This document shows, piece by piece, positions 1 to 13,000 of a DNA stretch of 64,000 nt. The notes beneath the pieces were generated by a model. The model searched no databases. It was given only the letters and a program-made list of their open reading frames with translations, and was not told the origin of the DNA. This stretch comes from Rotaria macrura (taxonomy: Eukaryota > Rotifera > Eurotatoria > Philodinida > Philodinidae): contig OENT01000090.1 of NCBI GenBank assembly GCA_900239685.1, positions 62,001 through 126,000 of the forward strand, read 5' to 3'. Made by a program: the position numbers and the translations under genes. The number at the start of each line of letters is the position of its first letter. Position 1 is the first letter of the stretch.

Positions 1-2
1 AG

Positions 3-3000
3 AGCGATTCGCTTGGCAGGTATTATAAAAAGGTGTTCACATTCAGAATGGCGGGGTTAAAAATAAGGAGAAAATCAAAACTAGCAGATTTCACTTTTGT
101 CGAACCCGAAGCTATTCAGTATAACAAGTTAATCCTACCGAAAGGGTGCTCAGTAATTGAGGTATCACTGTATGTGTATATGTTTACAATTGACTTTTGC
201 GAATATCGAATAAGACTTGCGTTTTACTTCATTGCTTTTAACATAGATAATGAAAGGATAAAACAGGTGACCAGTGTTTAGAAGTAGCAATCGAAACCAA
301 GAAGAGATTTCCACTTGAAAAGTTCAGCTTATTTCCGTCTAATAGCGTGAAAGCGAGTTATCTTTTCATCACTGTCATTTTTTATCCTTTAAAAAACCAC
401 ACGATTCAACACATTTTAGACAAGAATTTTTTTCAATTCTAAAATATTTATTCACATATATCTATTTCTACTAGAGTTTATTCGCTTTTTTTAGCTCAAA
501 TATTTAACATATGTAATCAAAGGTGACTGGAGTAAATTTGAAAAACAAAATAAATCAAATGGATGCGATTTAAGCTTAAATCGTTTACGTCAAAAGGGTG
601 AATTTGTTGCACCACTTGCTATGCATTCAAAAATAAAAGATAATATTCAAGTATTAACGGATATACGTGAGGTATCATTTGAAATAGATGAACCTGGTTT
701 TGTAGTAATCATTAGTAAAGAACCAGAACGACTGGTTGCTTTTGTAAAATCAAAGTGTTATCTTGAAAAAACTATTGAAACTCGTCGTATTCACATATCA
801 ATACCTGAAGCTCGATCAATACCGTTAGATAATCAAAATAAACAAGCGTCCAACACGAGTACCACTGCAAAAGCAACACCAACGATCGCAAGTGTAAGCA
901 TAGGCCATTCGACGGTTACGGTTTTAACTGGTGATTTGACAAGACAAGCGGTAAGTGTTATACATCAGTTTTAAAATAAGATTAATTTACAATATCTATG
1001 AAAATCGTCGACATACATCCATTATCTATTGAGATTAGATCTTTATTCTGCGTTAAGTGCAATACATGATATACATTAACAACGTTTCTTTCATGACTTT
1101 TATATACAATTGTAAGGATCTACACTGGAACCAATGTCCATATGCATAGAGAGTAGTATGTTGAAGTTGAAACGAAGATAGATAATCTAGAATGACTGTC
1201 TGTAGAGTGTTTTTTTTCTCATCAAATAAAACTCAGCAGGTTTCCCGATGTTGGCATTCCTTGTCGAATTCAACAAATTTGATATTTCACTTGTTATTAC
1301 AACATATGATGAAGAAGGACGAACATTTTCAAATGCAAAAAAAAACGAAATGTTCATTCTAGGAGTACTACTCTAGATTTATATAGCATATGGTTTCTTG
1401 AGAGCAACTTTATAAGAGTATCTTAGTTCATTTTTATCTTGGTTTGCCCTTAAAAGTTTGTAAAACTTTTTTATATAATTTTATAGCAAAACGTAATGAC
1501 TTTGTATCGAGTATAACAAATATAAATAAAAATGAAAAGTCAACAAAGTTTACAAGCTTTGGAAAATAAACTAACATCGTACGAAGAACTTACTTAGATT
1601 GATAAAATTCATGAACTAAAATACATTATTACTGCTGCTAGATGAATAATGATGAATTGTTGAAAATTATAGATGATTTATTTTCATGAAACAAAGCTAG
1701 AACAATTACAACAAGTAACAGTGTTTTATTTGTACTTGAAAAAAATGTTCTTCGTCTTTTACTACTCTCTCAACCAGTATACTTGCTCGTGTACTCTTAT
1801 TTTGTGTTTCGAAAACGTACTTGGACGTTCTACTGGATGCATCATTATGAATGTAATACTTAAGTGTGAAGTACGTTGCCCAACGTACAAATATAAATAC
1901 AAATACCACGTACCTTTTTCAAGGTACAACTACGAGTACTCATCAGGTATACTTAGTACGTGTTCTTTTACTTGAAAAATTACAAGTATAAATACTTTCG
2001 CTCGAGCTCTGCTTCGATACTAGGGTCCAACAAAGAATAGGGAGCTAGAAAAGTTTAGACGATTTTCTGTATTTTCGGATAGCAGTTCTTGATGACCACA
2101 TAGTTCATCATTACTCAATTGATTAAAAGAGAACTGAACAATGTCTTGAGAAAACAATCTACTTGCCTTTGACTCAACAGACTGTGACCAAGATAAATAA
2201 TTGAAGAAAAATACAATGCAGCATCATATTGCTCGCAAGATATTATAATAAGTTTAGTCTTTGTAATCAGCAACAATGATAGAATCAACATATGTGAGAT
2301 ACTACTATTGTTCTCAAGTCAAATTGGTCAATAGTATTATGATGTATTTCGATTCCATTTGAATTACATTGTTGAAATTTTCTCAATCTATTAAGATTCA
2401 AAGAGTTCAGACTATCTATTAAAAGTTTTTCACCATAGGTTGATGCTATCGTAGTTTGTTCTTCGTCACAATACTTATGCAAAGCAGTTGTTGATCAAGC
2501 TGGTGCACAAGTACAAAAGGAATATAGCATCTTAAAATCAGCTACTCAAAAGACGTATTCAACATCTGGTGGTTCATTTCCATGCAAAAATATCTTATTC
2601 ATTCCGTGGGAACCGAATTCTCAGGATGTAGCCGATGTTAGATCTTCGTTGGATGCATTTCTTACAGATTCATTTTCATTAGCTCTCTCATTGGGAAGTA
2701 AAAGTATTGGTTAGTTGAAAAGAATTATCTATCCTATTTTCTGTTGCAATTATTTATGCATCGAATATTATTATTTTTTTTCAGCCTTTCCAGCCGTTGG
2801 TTGTGGAAAATTCAAGTTCGATCCATCTACCATAGCAAAATGTATGTTACACGAAACAAGAAAACAATTATTGACAAATAGAACAAAAATGAATATATCA
2901 TTTATTCTTTTACCAACTCAACAAAACGTCTATGATGAATTTGTTAAATATCTCAATCTCATGGAAACTGTTGATCTAAAAGTATCTTCCAACATTGAAA

Positions 3001-6000
3001 CGAAAAAACAAAATGATCAATTATCAATACCATATGATAAAAAAAGTAGAAACAAAACTATTTCCCTCTCTTCTTGTATCTTAACATCGACTTTATTTAG
3101 TTATTAAACTTACATTGATCAGCTCGCAAAATGATCATCTACATAAATGCAAACAAGATATTCTTGACTTCGCTCGATCATGCGGAACAAAATCCCATTT
3201 ATCCAATAAGCACGATCTAGTTGATTGGTCTCAAGATACTATCAGAAAATATTATGAATATTGTTTAACTCAAAACGTCATACCAACAGTTGATTTCGAT
3301 AATCTTACGCTGGAACTTATCGGAGCAAAAGATGCTGTAATATTAATAATAATATACACTATTATTATTGAGTATACTTTATATTTGCTTTAGGTACACG
3401 AAGCTGAAAAATACTATTATGAATTAACCAATGAAATATTGAAACAGGCACATATTCATGCAGTTACACGTGGTGTTCTTTGGTCAGTTGAGTTGTACCC
3501 CAGGTCTGGTATATGGGAACAGTATTCGTTCAAAGACAATGGACTTATTGAAGATGCTTTTATGAAAAAACTAAAAGATGTATGTATGTACTTATGTTCA
3601 ATGTTTTCTTACTAGAAGAAGATAGCTACTTGTCTAAATTGAAAGTAGGCACGTATGCAAAAAGAATTCCGCTACAAGATAACCAATTTCTAACTATCGA
3701 TTTCATATCAAGTTGTATTCAGTATAATTTCTAATTTAGCTGAAAAATGTTTAATATCGAGTTTTTTTTGTACTATTTACAGATTTATAAGTTACTTAAC
3801 TATTTAGTCATTTCTATAAGTCGTGATGTATTCGCGTAAATTTCAAGTTTTAGCTCGGTGAGTATTGACACACTGTAACTAGAGATTAAAAAAATGCATA
3901 TCAGTTTTAGTATTTCGTTTTTGAACACTGCCACTTGGTAGAATAATACTATTGAACAAATATGCATCTTTTTAAAATGTTGTCATTGAACTTTTTCACA
4001 TTATACTAGCATATATGCTCAGTTGATGATGATACTTTTAATTTCAAACGAAAGAGATGTTTTTGCTGTTTCATTTTAAATTCTTTCACAAACATCATTA
4101 GTGTTTGAGACAATATTCAAAAGTTCGATTAAAATGTTACGCTGAATCTTCTACGATGGTTAAGTTAAATTTAGCAGAGTTTCCTCGTTTGCGTCCAAGA
4201 AGTAAACCACTCATTGCAAGTAATGACATCAATTTAGAATGTCTTTGCAGTTATATGACGCTCAGTGTTAGGTAGCTGCTGGCTGACTACCTTGTCATTC
4301 TTATTTTTATACCATTGGAAATTAGTCACAAGTTAGAGTAGTGCTACCCACGGATCTTGTATCCTACACGAGTATGAGTGCATCTAGGAAAAATCGTATC
4401 CAACCAATACACATTCACAAGCATTCTGGCGATGAATGGTAACAATATTCTAGCGTTTGTTAATCATAGTTTTTAGTAAGTTCTACAGTCATTTGATTCA
4501 ATCATATCATTTACAATCGAAGATAAGTTTTGTTTCTATGCTAACTGTGATCGTTTCGATTTGAGATTTAATCAAAATCGATATTGTACATTAGTCACCA
4601 TGCTATAAATCGAGTAATCTTACAGCCCTAGTCATTATATCGATTAGATAAGTCAATTTTGCTTTCGTAATTGTGAATAAAATATTTTTTGCTTATCTTA
4701 GGTTGTTTTTCAAAATGATACAGATGACATATGTCGCATCATTTTTTCTGCCATGGAAGAACAATGTGGAACTGCAATTCGTCGTGTACGACGTAAAGTT
4801 GCTGATTCAGTATTACCTGATGTAAGTAAAAACTGTTCCGTACGACCAGATCAAATACCTTTTACAGAACCTTGATCTCAATTGCAAGATAAGTCCGAAA
4901 TACGTGGAAGTGGATTCACTAAACTTAGCGTTTCAAATAGATCTCAATTTCTTGTACCAGAAATTTATATAATCTAAAAAATAGATAAGTTCTATTCTCG
5001 GACAGAATCTTATCATGAAATTGTGAGAAGCTGTATACTAGAAATGTCGATGTCGATTATTGCCTTCTGATTTAGTCATGAAATATCAACACAATAGCAA
5101 AATTAACATCATATTTGCAGCAAATAACTAGACTTTGTTTATATGCACCTTTGACCTAACACAGCTTTTTTGTGAAACACTGACCATTGATACAATTTGC
5201 AAAGAAAAACATCTGCTGAACGCATCACATTAAGCATATTTGTCAGATTTTGTATACGTGAATTGATAAAGATAGTCAATATGCTAGTTACTGATGGATA
5301 AAAAAGCTACAAAAGAAACTTCAATACTTAATACGGTTAATATTCGAAATAGATTATGTTTTCGTATTCATCAGAAAAGATAGAATTTAGGATTTTGTGT
5401 TCGATTTGTCTTGTCTTAAATGAAAAATCACATTCACAAAAACGAACCTTTGATCTTACGTATTCTGCTCTCATTTTGATCTATGATAATAAATAAATTA
5501 TTTTTATTTAAGCTGTGGGAAACAACCAATCAAAATTCTGAACGAGTCACATTGAAATCATCTTCAAACGAATTTCAAGATGTACTCGCAAAATTTCATG
5601 TTACAATGCTCGGTAAATACTCACAGATCGTTAAAATCGAGCGTATTCAAAATGAACGATGGTACAAACAGGTAACGAGTACATGTCTATTTCAATATTA
5701 TATTTTGTCAATCTCTTGTATGATGCTTTAGACTCTTTTGAAGTGCTCAGGTGATTTAAATGCATTGTTTAAATCTTGAAAGAAAGCTTTAATTCATTCT
5801 TCAATTTTTACGAGCTAATCAATGGGAGCTGAAGATAGTCTATTGGGATCAAAAGTTTTTTTGTTATTGTTTCTGCTTTGTTTACGATAGGAACATGTAT
5901 CAGTAAATTTGATTTAGAACTAATTACCGAACGAACTATGCTAGAAAATAAGCTTTGATTCTTAATTCCTGTCTCGTCGAACATGATATGATAGTCAGTA

Positions 6001-7783
6001 GAATTTCATCGATATGTTTGTGCAAAATAGCTGATTCCGAACAACAACTCAGTCACCATCGAAATTTTTCTCCGTCTCAGAAACTTAATGATAACTAAAT
6101 GATTTTAATGCAGAAAAAAAACTTTATTGCAGATTCAGAAAAAATAGAAACTGTACTTGAAAGTAGATCTTTTTCAAGAATTCAAGATGAGGAAGTATTT
6201 CATTCCAAGATTGTTGCGTCATACATTACTAAGCATGGCTATAGTTTTATGACACTATTAATGATAGTACAACGTCTTCTAGAATAGATAGTATATACAT
6301 ATACATCATCGACTTGACGTCAATAGTACGATGTATTTCAATAATGTATAAACGTAGTAATGGAGATAAGGAATCTGTCTCCAGAAGTTTAACAATTATT
6401 CAAAGTATTCGAAAAAATGTCAAGTTTCTTTTTTTTTTGTTATGTTTAATAGTATGCTGCACATCGCGACGATTTCGAGAAACGTTATTCACAATCAGGT
6501 GAACGTTTACTGTTTCATGGATGTTCAACTACATCGGCCAATAAGATTATCAGCGAATGTTTCAATCGAGCATTTGCTGGTGCTAACGGTAAATTAAAAA
6601 AGATCTCATTTCTTATAACAAGAGTGTCCCAATCTAGAAGTAAAAAGATGTAGAACTTCCACGGAATGAAGCAAATACTGTTAATATGTTGATTGAATAT
6701 CATAAATGACGAATATTGAATTGTTAAAACACTAAACCCTTCTTCAATAGATTCCATGGTAGAGTTAAATACAATCGAAATGAAGCAACTGTCAACAGGA
6801 ATCACATTTTGATTTGAAGATATTCATTGAACTTCTGCTTTCAAAATTTGACTCCTTGTGTATCTGATTTACACTCTGCCCTAGTGCAAATCTACTGAGT
6901 ACAAGTGTAAGCCTAAAAAGTATCTGAATACATTCAATGTTTAAACAAGAGCTATAAGTTACTCAATAAAGATAGATTATATTTGTCATAATTTTCTCAA
7001 AATCAAAGTTCATTCGTCTTTCTTTTCTCTCAAACGATGTATTCAAGTAAACCAAAATTTTCAGAAATTTTTAAACTAAACTAGGAAGTTGATTTTCTTC
7101 AAAATATTGCTCTAATGGAATGAAGTACCCTCCAGAATATGAAACACACGTTATTGGACATTCATACCAATACTTTTACCAATGAACGATGTTCGTCAGA
7201 GGAGAAACAAAACATACACAGTGTTACAGTCGATTCTGATTGTCGTTGAAACATAAAATTTGACGGAAAAAAGAAAGCAGTTTCAGTTGATAAAAATCTC
7301 CTACGTTCTATGAGTGCAAGAAGTATCTGCAACTATCGCTATCTATGATAACTTGGATTCAAATCAACGAAAGATATTTATCTTAATAATTTCATCATTT
7401 TTTCTTTGTATTTTTTCAAAGTAATCACAGAAAGATGTAAGTGAGTCTGATCTTCTAAATAAGCGTTTAGCGGCATCGTGCTTCTTATTTATTCACGTAT
7501 CAAGGACTGTCTGAAATGTCTTTTTTTTGTCTTAGGTGTTTTGTTTGGTCATGGTGTATATTTTCATGCTCATGCACTCTACAGTCATCAGTATGCGCAG
7601 GCCAATAGTTCGGGTGAAAGAAATATATTTTTAGCACGTGTGCTTATTGGAAAAACTTGCAAAGGAGATTCTTCAACTAAAGTTGTGCCAACAGGCTACG
7701 ACACCACAACCGACGGAGAAAATATCTTTGTCGTATATCATGATGCTGGTGCCTATGCTGACTATCTTATCACTTACAAGTGA
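3..7783 (+). CDS. PARP14-like macro-WWE-ART mono-ADP-ribosyltransferase (5' partial)
   Basis: Exons: <3-161, 495-950, 2439-2709, 2785-3045, 3101-3336, 3394-3579, 4702-4821, 5513-5671, 6453-6588, 7536-7783. They sum to 744 codons and the N-terminus lies outside the window. A macro domain starts near 890 (GDLTRQA, then VDAIVVCSSS after the intron) and includes the loop AFPAVGCGKF at 2785. A WWE domain is encoded at 3394-3579 (GVLWSVELYP, IWEQYSF, IEDAF). The ART catalytic domain spans 4702-7783. Its triad reads His (LLFHGCS, 6516), Tyr (GHGVYF, 7559) and Ile (ENIFVVY, 7724). An H-Y-I triad in place of H-Y-E is typical of mono-ADP-ribosyltransferases such as PARP10/14, so MARylation is inferred. 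The macro domain has lost the usual Asn of loop 1, so ADP-ribose turnover by it is doubtful. The 1488-bp intron 951-2438 is repeat-rich. Family assignment is firm; the first exon boundary is not. Confidence 0.88.
1725..1995. repeat. GTAC-rich low-complexity intronic repeat
   Basis: This intronic stretch is unusually dense in GTAC, ACGTAC, AGTAC and TACTTG words, with short partial palindromes such as CCACGTACC...AGGTAC. It looks like a diverged MITE or satellite fragment. No clear terminal repeat or target duplication was seen. A weakly similar AGTAC/TACTT-rich stretch occurs near 51500-51680. Confidence 0.35.
2020..2438 (-). pseudogene. Antisense coding-like islands inside a PARP intron
   Basis: On the minus strand an open frame without stops runs from 2223 to 2020 and has protein-like composition (it includes SQDIVQFSFNQLSNDELCG). 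A second open frame, with its stop at 2285, carries RLRKFQQCNSNGIEIHH. A phase-0 GT-AG splice can join the two in frame (donor at ATA|gtagta, acceptor at gtcacag). No protein family was recognised. It could be a nested gene, a gene fragment carried by a transposon, or chance. Confidence 0.22.
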
Positions 7784-7850
7784 AGATTGATTCATCTTTG
7801 TCAAATGTTGTTTTTTTTCCATAACTGAAAAATATGAATTTCCCTTTCTT

Positions 7851-7856
7851 ATTAAA
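7851..7856 (+). terminator. Candidate poly(A) signal (ATTAAA) of PARP14-like gene
   Basis: ATTAAA lies 68 nt after the stop codon at 7783 and before the next gene. It is the commonest variant of AATAAA. Assignment is by position only. Confidence 0.4.
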
Positions 7857-7926
7857 TATCTCTCGGACTGCTGGCATTCTAGTCCTTTAATTTGTGATAT
7901 TTTGACAAGCAGTTGTAATTTGACAA

Positions 7927-7941
7927 AAGATTTATTTCTAG
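7927..7941 (+). promoter_or_regulatory. Splice-acceptor-like site in 5' leader of CCCH gene
   Basis: A T-rich run ending TTTCTAG occurs 29 nt before the ATG at 7970, and only about 160 nt after the stop of the upstream PARP gene. It could be a spliced-leader acceptor or the end of a 5'-UTR intron. This is inference from position and consensus. Confidence 0.3.
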
Positions 7942-7969
7942 AATTCACATTATTTTTATATCATCAACG

Positions 7970-8935
7970 ATGGCACTTCCATCTGAATTATTCGATGAAG
8001 TTTTATCTGTATTTGCCAGTTTCAATCGAGATGAAATCACACTCAGTGAAATACAAAATACTTTAATTAATCGCAACATAAAAACCAACAACAACCACCT
8101 ACTTGGGATACTTCATTCACCAGGTTTCTCAAATCTTTTTAATGTTCAGCCTTTATCGAATAATATGACTTTAATACAATTGTGTCCAAAAGTAAGAATA
8201 AATTTATTTGAAATGTCATTTTCGTAATCCTTTTTGTTTTAAAAGCTAACTCTCTGTGAAAATTTTTTACAGACAAGTTGTAAAAACAAAATGCATTGCA
8301 AAAAGTTACACATGTGCCGTATTCCATCTCACTTTTCAAATGAGCCACTTGTAAAACCTTGCAGGTTTCCGCATAAACTTAGTGATCTTTCAAATAATAT
8401 AGTTCTATTACAAAAATTTAATTATGATAAATTAAACGAAGATCTTCTCTTTACTTTACTTCATCTTTATTACACACGAAACAATGCAAAAGTAGGACAA
8501 ATTTTAAAAAAAATATTTATCTTCTCCCTGGAAATGTATTTCTACTATGATCAACGTTTCTAGTCTCAACTAATGAATAATAATGATATAAGTCGGTCAT
8601 CACATACTCAATGCAGTTCTAATACTTTAACACCTGTCGAAGAAAAACGACTAACTCCTCAGACAAGAACGCCATCAAAGCTAAATGAATCTCCTGCTCC
8701 ATTCGCTGAATTGATAGATGATGTCACAAAACGACAACTCGAAATTTCTATTCCATCAGAAGCAGATGCACCAGATATCGATCTTGAAATCATCGAACTT
8801 CTCTTAGCAAAGAGAAGCATATTTATCGAGCAAATATTGGAAAAACGTATACCAAATGAATTCTATCGACGATTTACACTGCAAGTTAAGAATAAAGAAG
8901 GTAAACAATTGACTAGAATAACCGATATCTTCTAA
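7970..8935 (+). CDS. CCCH zinc-finger protein resembling the PARP12/ZAP N-terminus
   Basis: Exons 7970-8191, 8273-8491 and 8564-8935 give 270 aa. Residues 1-74 look like a winged-helix-type fold (FNRDEITLSEIQNTL). Exon 2 carries a Cys/His cluster, with CKNKMHCKKLHMC followed by KPCRFPH. Its LHMC and C-x3-H spacing resembles the RNA-binding CCCH region at the N-terminus of PARP12 and ZC3HAV1/ZAP. Exon 3 encodes a polar linker and a short helical segment (DLEIIELLLAKRSIF). In the alternative model, exon 3 ends at 8900 (GAAG|gtaaac, phase 1) and splices to a phase-matched acceptor at 10018. That would fuse this gene to the downstream RRM/macro gene as one CCCH-RRM-macro protein. I list two genes because the downstream ATG is well placed and the 10018 acceptor lacks a pyrimidine tract. 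Confidence 0.62.
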
Positions 8936-10005
8936 GTAATATTGAATCTCGAAAATATGATATGTTTAAAAAATTAGCAGCACAAGACGATTACTGATGA
9001 TTATGTTGCTAATAAACTGAAGTACCATCCATTAGAAACATGTACCAAGACGAGGAAAGGATAACAAATACGAAACGATGTAAAAATCGTTCTTCGACTG
9101 AGATTGTCTTCGTTGGAAGAATGTTAGTAAATAGTTGAAAAAAATCGTTCATAATTTAGTGTGTTAAGCTTTTGTCCTCAATTTGACAGATGCCTGACCG
9201 AGTGATTTTGGTCCTGAACCTCTCCATTCGTCAAACATCAAAATATTGTCTAAGCTTTCATCAAAGATTTCTAATCGAAAATCTAACCATAACTTCATAC
9301 TAGAATGCATCATATTTCAAAACGATGAATTCTTTGACGAGTTGTAAATTAGTACGACTGATGCACACTTCCACCATTGTTTTCGTAGAATATTGATTTC
9401 ATTTTTGTAGAAATTCATTTGTCAGTAGAAATCAGATAAATAGGTGTACACTAACATCCTATATCGAATGCATTTTTTTGAAGAAATTAGTTGTTGTTCT
9501 ACAACAAGTTCAACATCTAGTTTGCTCACGAATATCTGTAAACATTTTATGTTTTTCATACAATGCTTATTCGAGTTGGGGAATGTGTAGACTTCAGTTG
9601 GGTATCCAAATGAAAGTGTTGCAGCCGAAATATTTATTCAAATCGAATGATTTTGATTAGGGTGAATATATAGGGGGAAAACATAACAAATTTTTGCCGA
9701 TGTGAAATTTTCGCACACCTCTTACCGCCTGAATAACTCACTTAGTTGGACCTATGCTAACGTGAAATAGGGAATATTGTGTTTTTGAACAGATAGACAA
9801 GACACAGTATTCAAAATTAAATGAATAAATATTTTTATCGTAACGAAGTGTTACATGGTAATGCGTAACTGAAATACTCGATATTGAAAGAACAATTCTC
9901 TTTCTTTTTCTGTGTTCAAATCTTTGATATTTTGTTGTTCTATCAGTTATTGACAAATTATTACTGAATGAATCAATTATTATATATAATAATATACCAA
10001 TCAAA
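8936..10005. other. Spacer between CCCH gene and RRM/macro gene
   Basis: About 1.07 kb of AT-rich sequence without a supported gene. It is either intergenic or one intron of a fused PARP-family gene. Short open frames here show no recognisable protein. Confidence 0.5.
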
Positions 10006-13000
10006 ATGAAACGAACAGAACGACAAAAAGATAATAAAAATTTTGCACTGAAATTCGACTCCAATAAGAAAATCGATTCCACACGATTAAATTTATATGT
10101 TGAAATGCTTGTTGGAAATATTAATTCAAATATCATTGATATGACAATGCAAAGTAATGATCCACAAATCTATCTTATTCGATGTGAACAACCCATAGGT
10201 TTGTAGTTTTTTTTTATGAATAACATGAATTTCAGTAATAATTCTTCTATTGTATTTTCTAGATTTCAAGCAATTGTACAAACTTCATTCGATCAGAAAT
10301 AATCTACAAGGTTGTCATGTCGCTGTTAATGAAATTTATGAAACTGAAGCCCTTGAAATTTCTTTTCTTAATGATTCAAGTAATCAAACAATGAATATTA
10401 AACGATTACGTCAATTCATTGGTGAACATCGTTGGCAACAAGATGTTTTTGCATGTCATTTAATTCACATGGGAACAAAGGCTGAAATCGAATTGATGAA
10501 TGCTGAAGGTTTAATCAAAAAGAAAACGATCGATAGAGAAGATAAATAGAATCGATTATTTTATTCTTTCTCTTTTAGTCGCAGCCAAATGGTCATCAGA
10601 AGTGAATAGATTCGAAAAAAATTTATCTATTAGTATTCATCCGATCATTGATTTTGTTCAATCATCGGAAAAAATTGAAGAAGATGATGAAGAAATTAAA
10701 AACATATTTGATGCATCAAAAACATCTTCAGTAGCTTCTCCATTGAGTATAGCCAGTGATTCACCAAAAAGAAACAATGATTCGAATGCGTATATAGTTA
10801 GACGTGATTGGCGTGTTGTTCTTACACATCCAACGTTTGGTGATGAATATAGAAAATATATTCGTAATAGATTTCATCTTTCATGCACTTTACCGTTAAT
10901 CAACCATTCTTTGTATTATTTAGGTGAAAATTTAAAAATAACTCCTCAAATAATCGATTCCAAAATTGAAGTACCCGATTCATATACTCGTAAAGAACTA
11001 GCTCGCTACACAAATATGTTTATTCAAATGTTCGCTTTTCAAGAAGTGACTAATTTAAATAGAAATCAAGTGCAATTAATCAAAAGTAATTATACAAGAA
11101 TGGCCCACAAATGGCAAAAGGATACGAATAAGACAATAATTGCTGCACGTCGTGATGTTATGAATGAACTTTTTCCATTACGTATTCAAACTTATCGAGA
11201 AAAAAGTGAACCCGGTAAAACTTTAAATAATACATCGGCATCTCCAAACACTGTACAGTCAAATGAAAAGTATTGAGATTGGATTTTGTTTTGTTTTGAA
11301 TTTACTTTAAATTTAATCTTATGATTAGATCATTCACAACTGAAACGAAGCCATCTGGCAATAATTATCAACTCATTTCCTATCCAATTGAAAATGATAT
11401 TTATTTTCCTTTTTTTGATTCAACAAATGCATTTCCAACTCGTCTTAAAGCTTATCTATCAGATAAATTCAATATTCAATTAGATATTAAACATGATTCA
11501 TCAACAAAAATTATGCTTGAAATGAAAGTGGAACGCAAAGATATTACTGCCATACGAGCTACTTTGACAAATCTATTTTCATCGTTAAAAACAAAAAATT
11601 ATTTTGATACTAAAACTGGTATGTAGATTGATTTTTCAGTAGGAAAAATCTACACTATATTTTTGTTTTAAGCATGTAAATTTTCTATACCTGCTATTTA
11701 TCAAGTAGCACAATGGATACTTAATGAATCTTTAGTCGTATCATCATGCACTTTTTCAAATAGAAATGGTGGTATTTTAGTCGTACGATATTTTTCTAAT
11801 GGTCTACAAACCCATATTAATGATGAGACAGTTGACGACATTATACACAATAGTCTTTTCAGTATTTCATATCATGCTAGCGAAACAAGTGAAAAACTTG
11901 AATTTAATCTCGAAGAAATACAAAAACAAATTCAACGAAGACACGATTATGGACAACGAATATGTTGTTTATATGACTATAGAAAAGGAGCAAATGGTAA
12001 AAGTCGATTACCTTCAATGCATTTGTGCGGAGGGGAAACTGTCGTTCGACAACTGTATGACGAATTGAACATAATCGATGATGATTACGCACCAAAACCA
12101 TGCAGTATAGAGCTGACATCAAATCAAGTTTGTAGTTTTTGTATTTATATTTATGAAACTTCAATTTTACGAGGAGTACTTTCAATTTTGTAACAACAGT
12201 ATGAAATCGAATGTCAACGTAAATTACTCCTGATTCTTAACGATATTTAAAGTGGATTTTGATTGCATTTTCTTGAATAGAAAGCAACCGATCTGTCGAA
12301 AGATGTGTTGCGTGACAAATTTTGTATACCCCCAAAAACTAACCTGTCGGAAATGCAAAACTGCAATGAATGCTTTTCTCGTTCACGTGCATGCCGTTTG
12401 ATAGAAGTTGAAAAGCTGATCACGAATCTATACTCTTAATTTCGATTCGTCCACTGTTTGATTGAAAAAAAACTTAAAAAACTGGTGACTAACAAAATAC
12501 CGTTGTTAGATTGAATTATTTTTTTGTCTAGAAACTGTCAAATTTCGATCTCATTTACTTTGTGAAGCTTTTGAAAGTATTTTTCATTCTGAACCAACAT
12601 GAAAGACTGAATAGAAAAATCTTATTTGATTGGATGCAGAGGTAATAAGTCTAAAAAAATGCTATTCGATTTAGAAAGGTTGGGCAGGCTAAAACTATGT
12701 ATCAATGAGCATTCTTCTAAATCTATCAAGGGTTTTGTAACAAGACATAAAACCAACTGGCTTATCTCGTAGAATCGTCAGATCGCTGGCTACAATATTT
12801 AATATTTAGGTTTTCTAGATTCTGTTTTTTTGTTGAGAAAACTCAAGTTTTTCTCGCCCGTTAGCAATATGAGGCGAAAGGAAGAAAAATGTGTTCGCAT
12901 TTAGTGGTTTTATTATCATGATTCAGTTAAAAGACAAAACAGACAACATATTCGGTGTCAGCGTCATAACGTGCAAGGAACCGTATAAGTTTTACTAGAA

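Noticed and set aside
9738..10136. 132-codon minus-strand open frame
   Set aside because: Antisense to the first exon of the RRM/macro gene, whose sense reading has family support.
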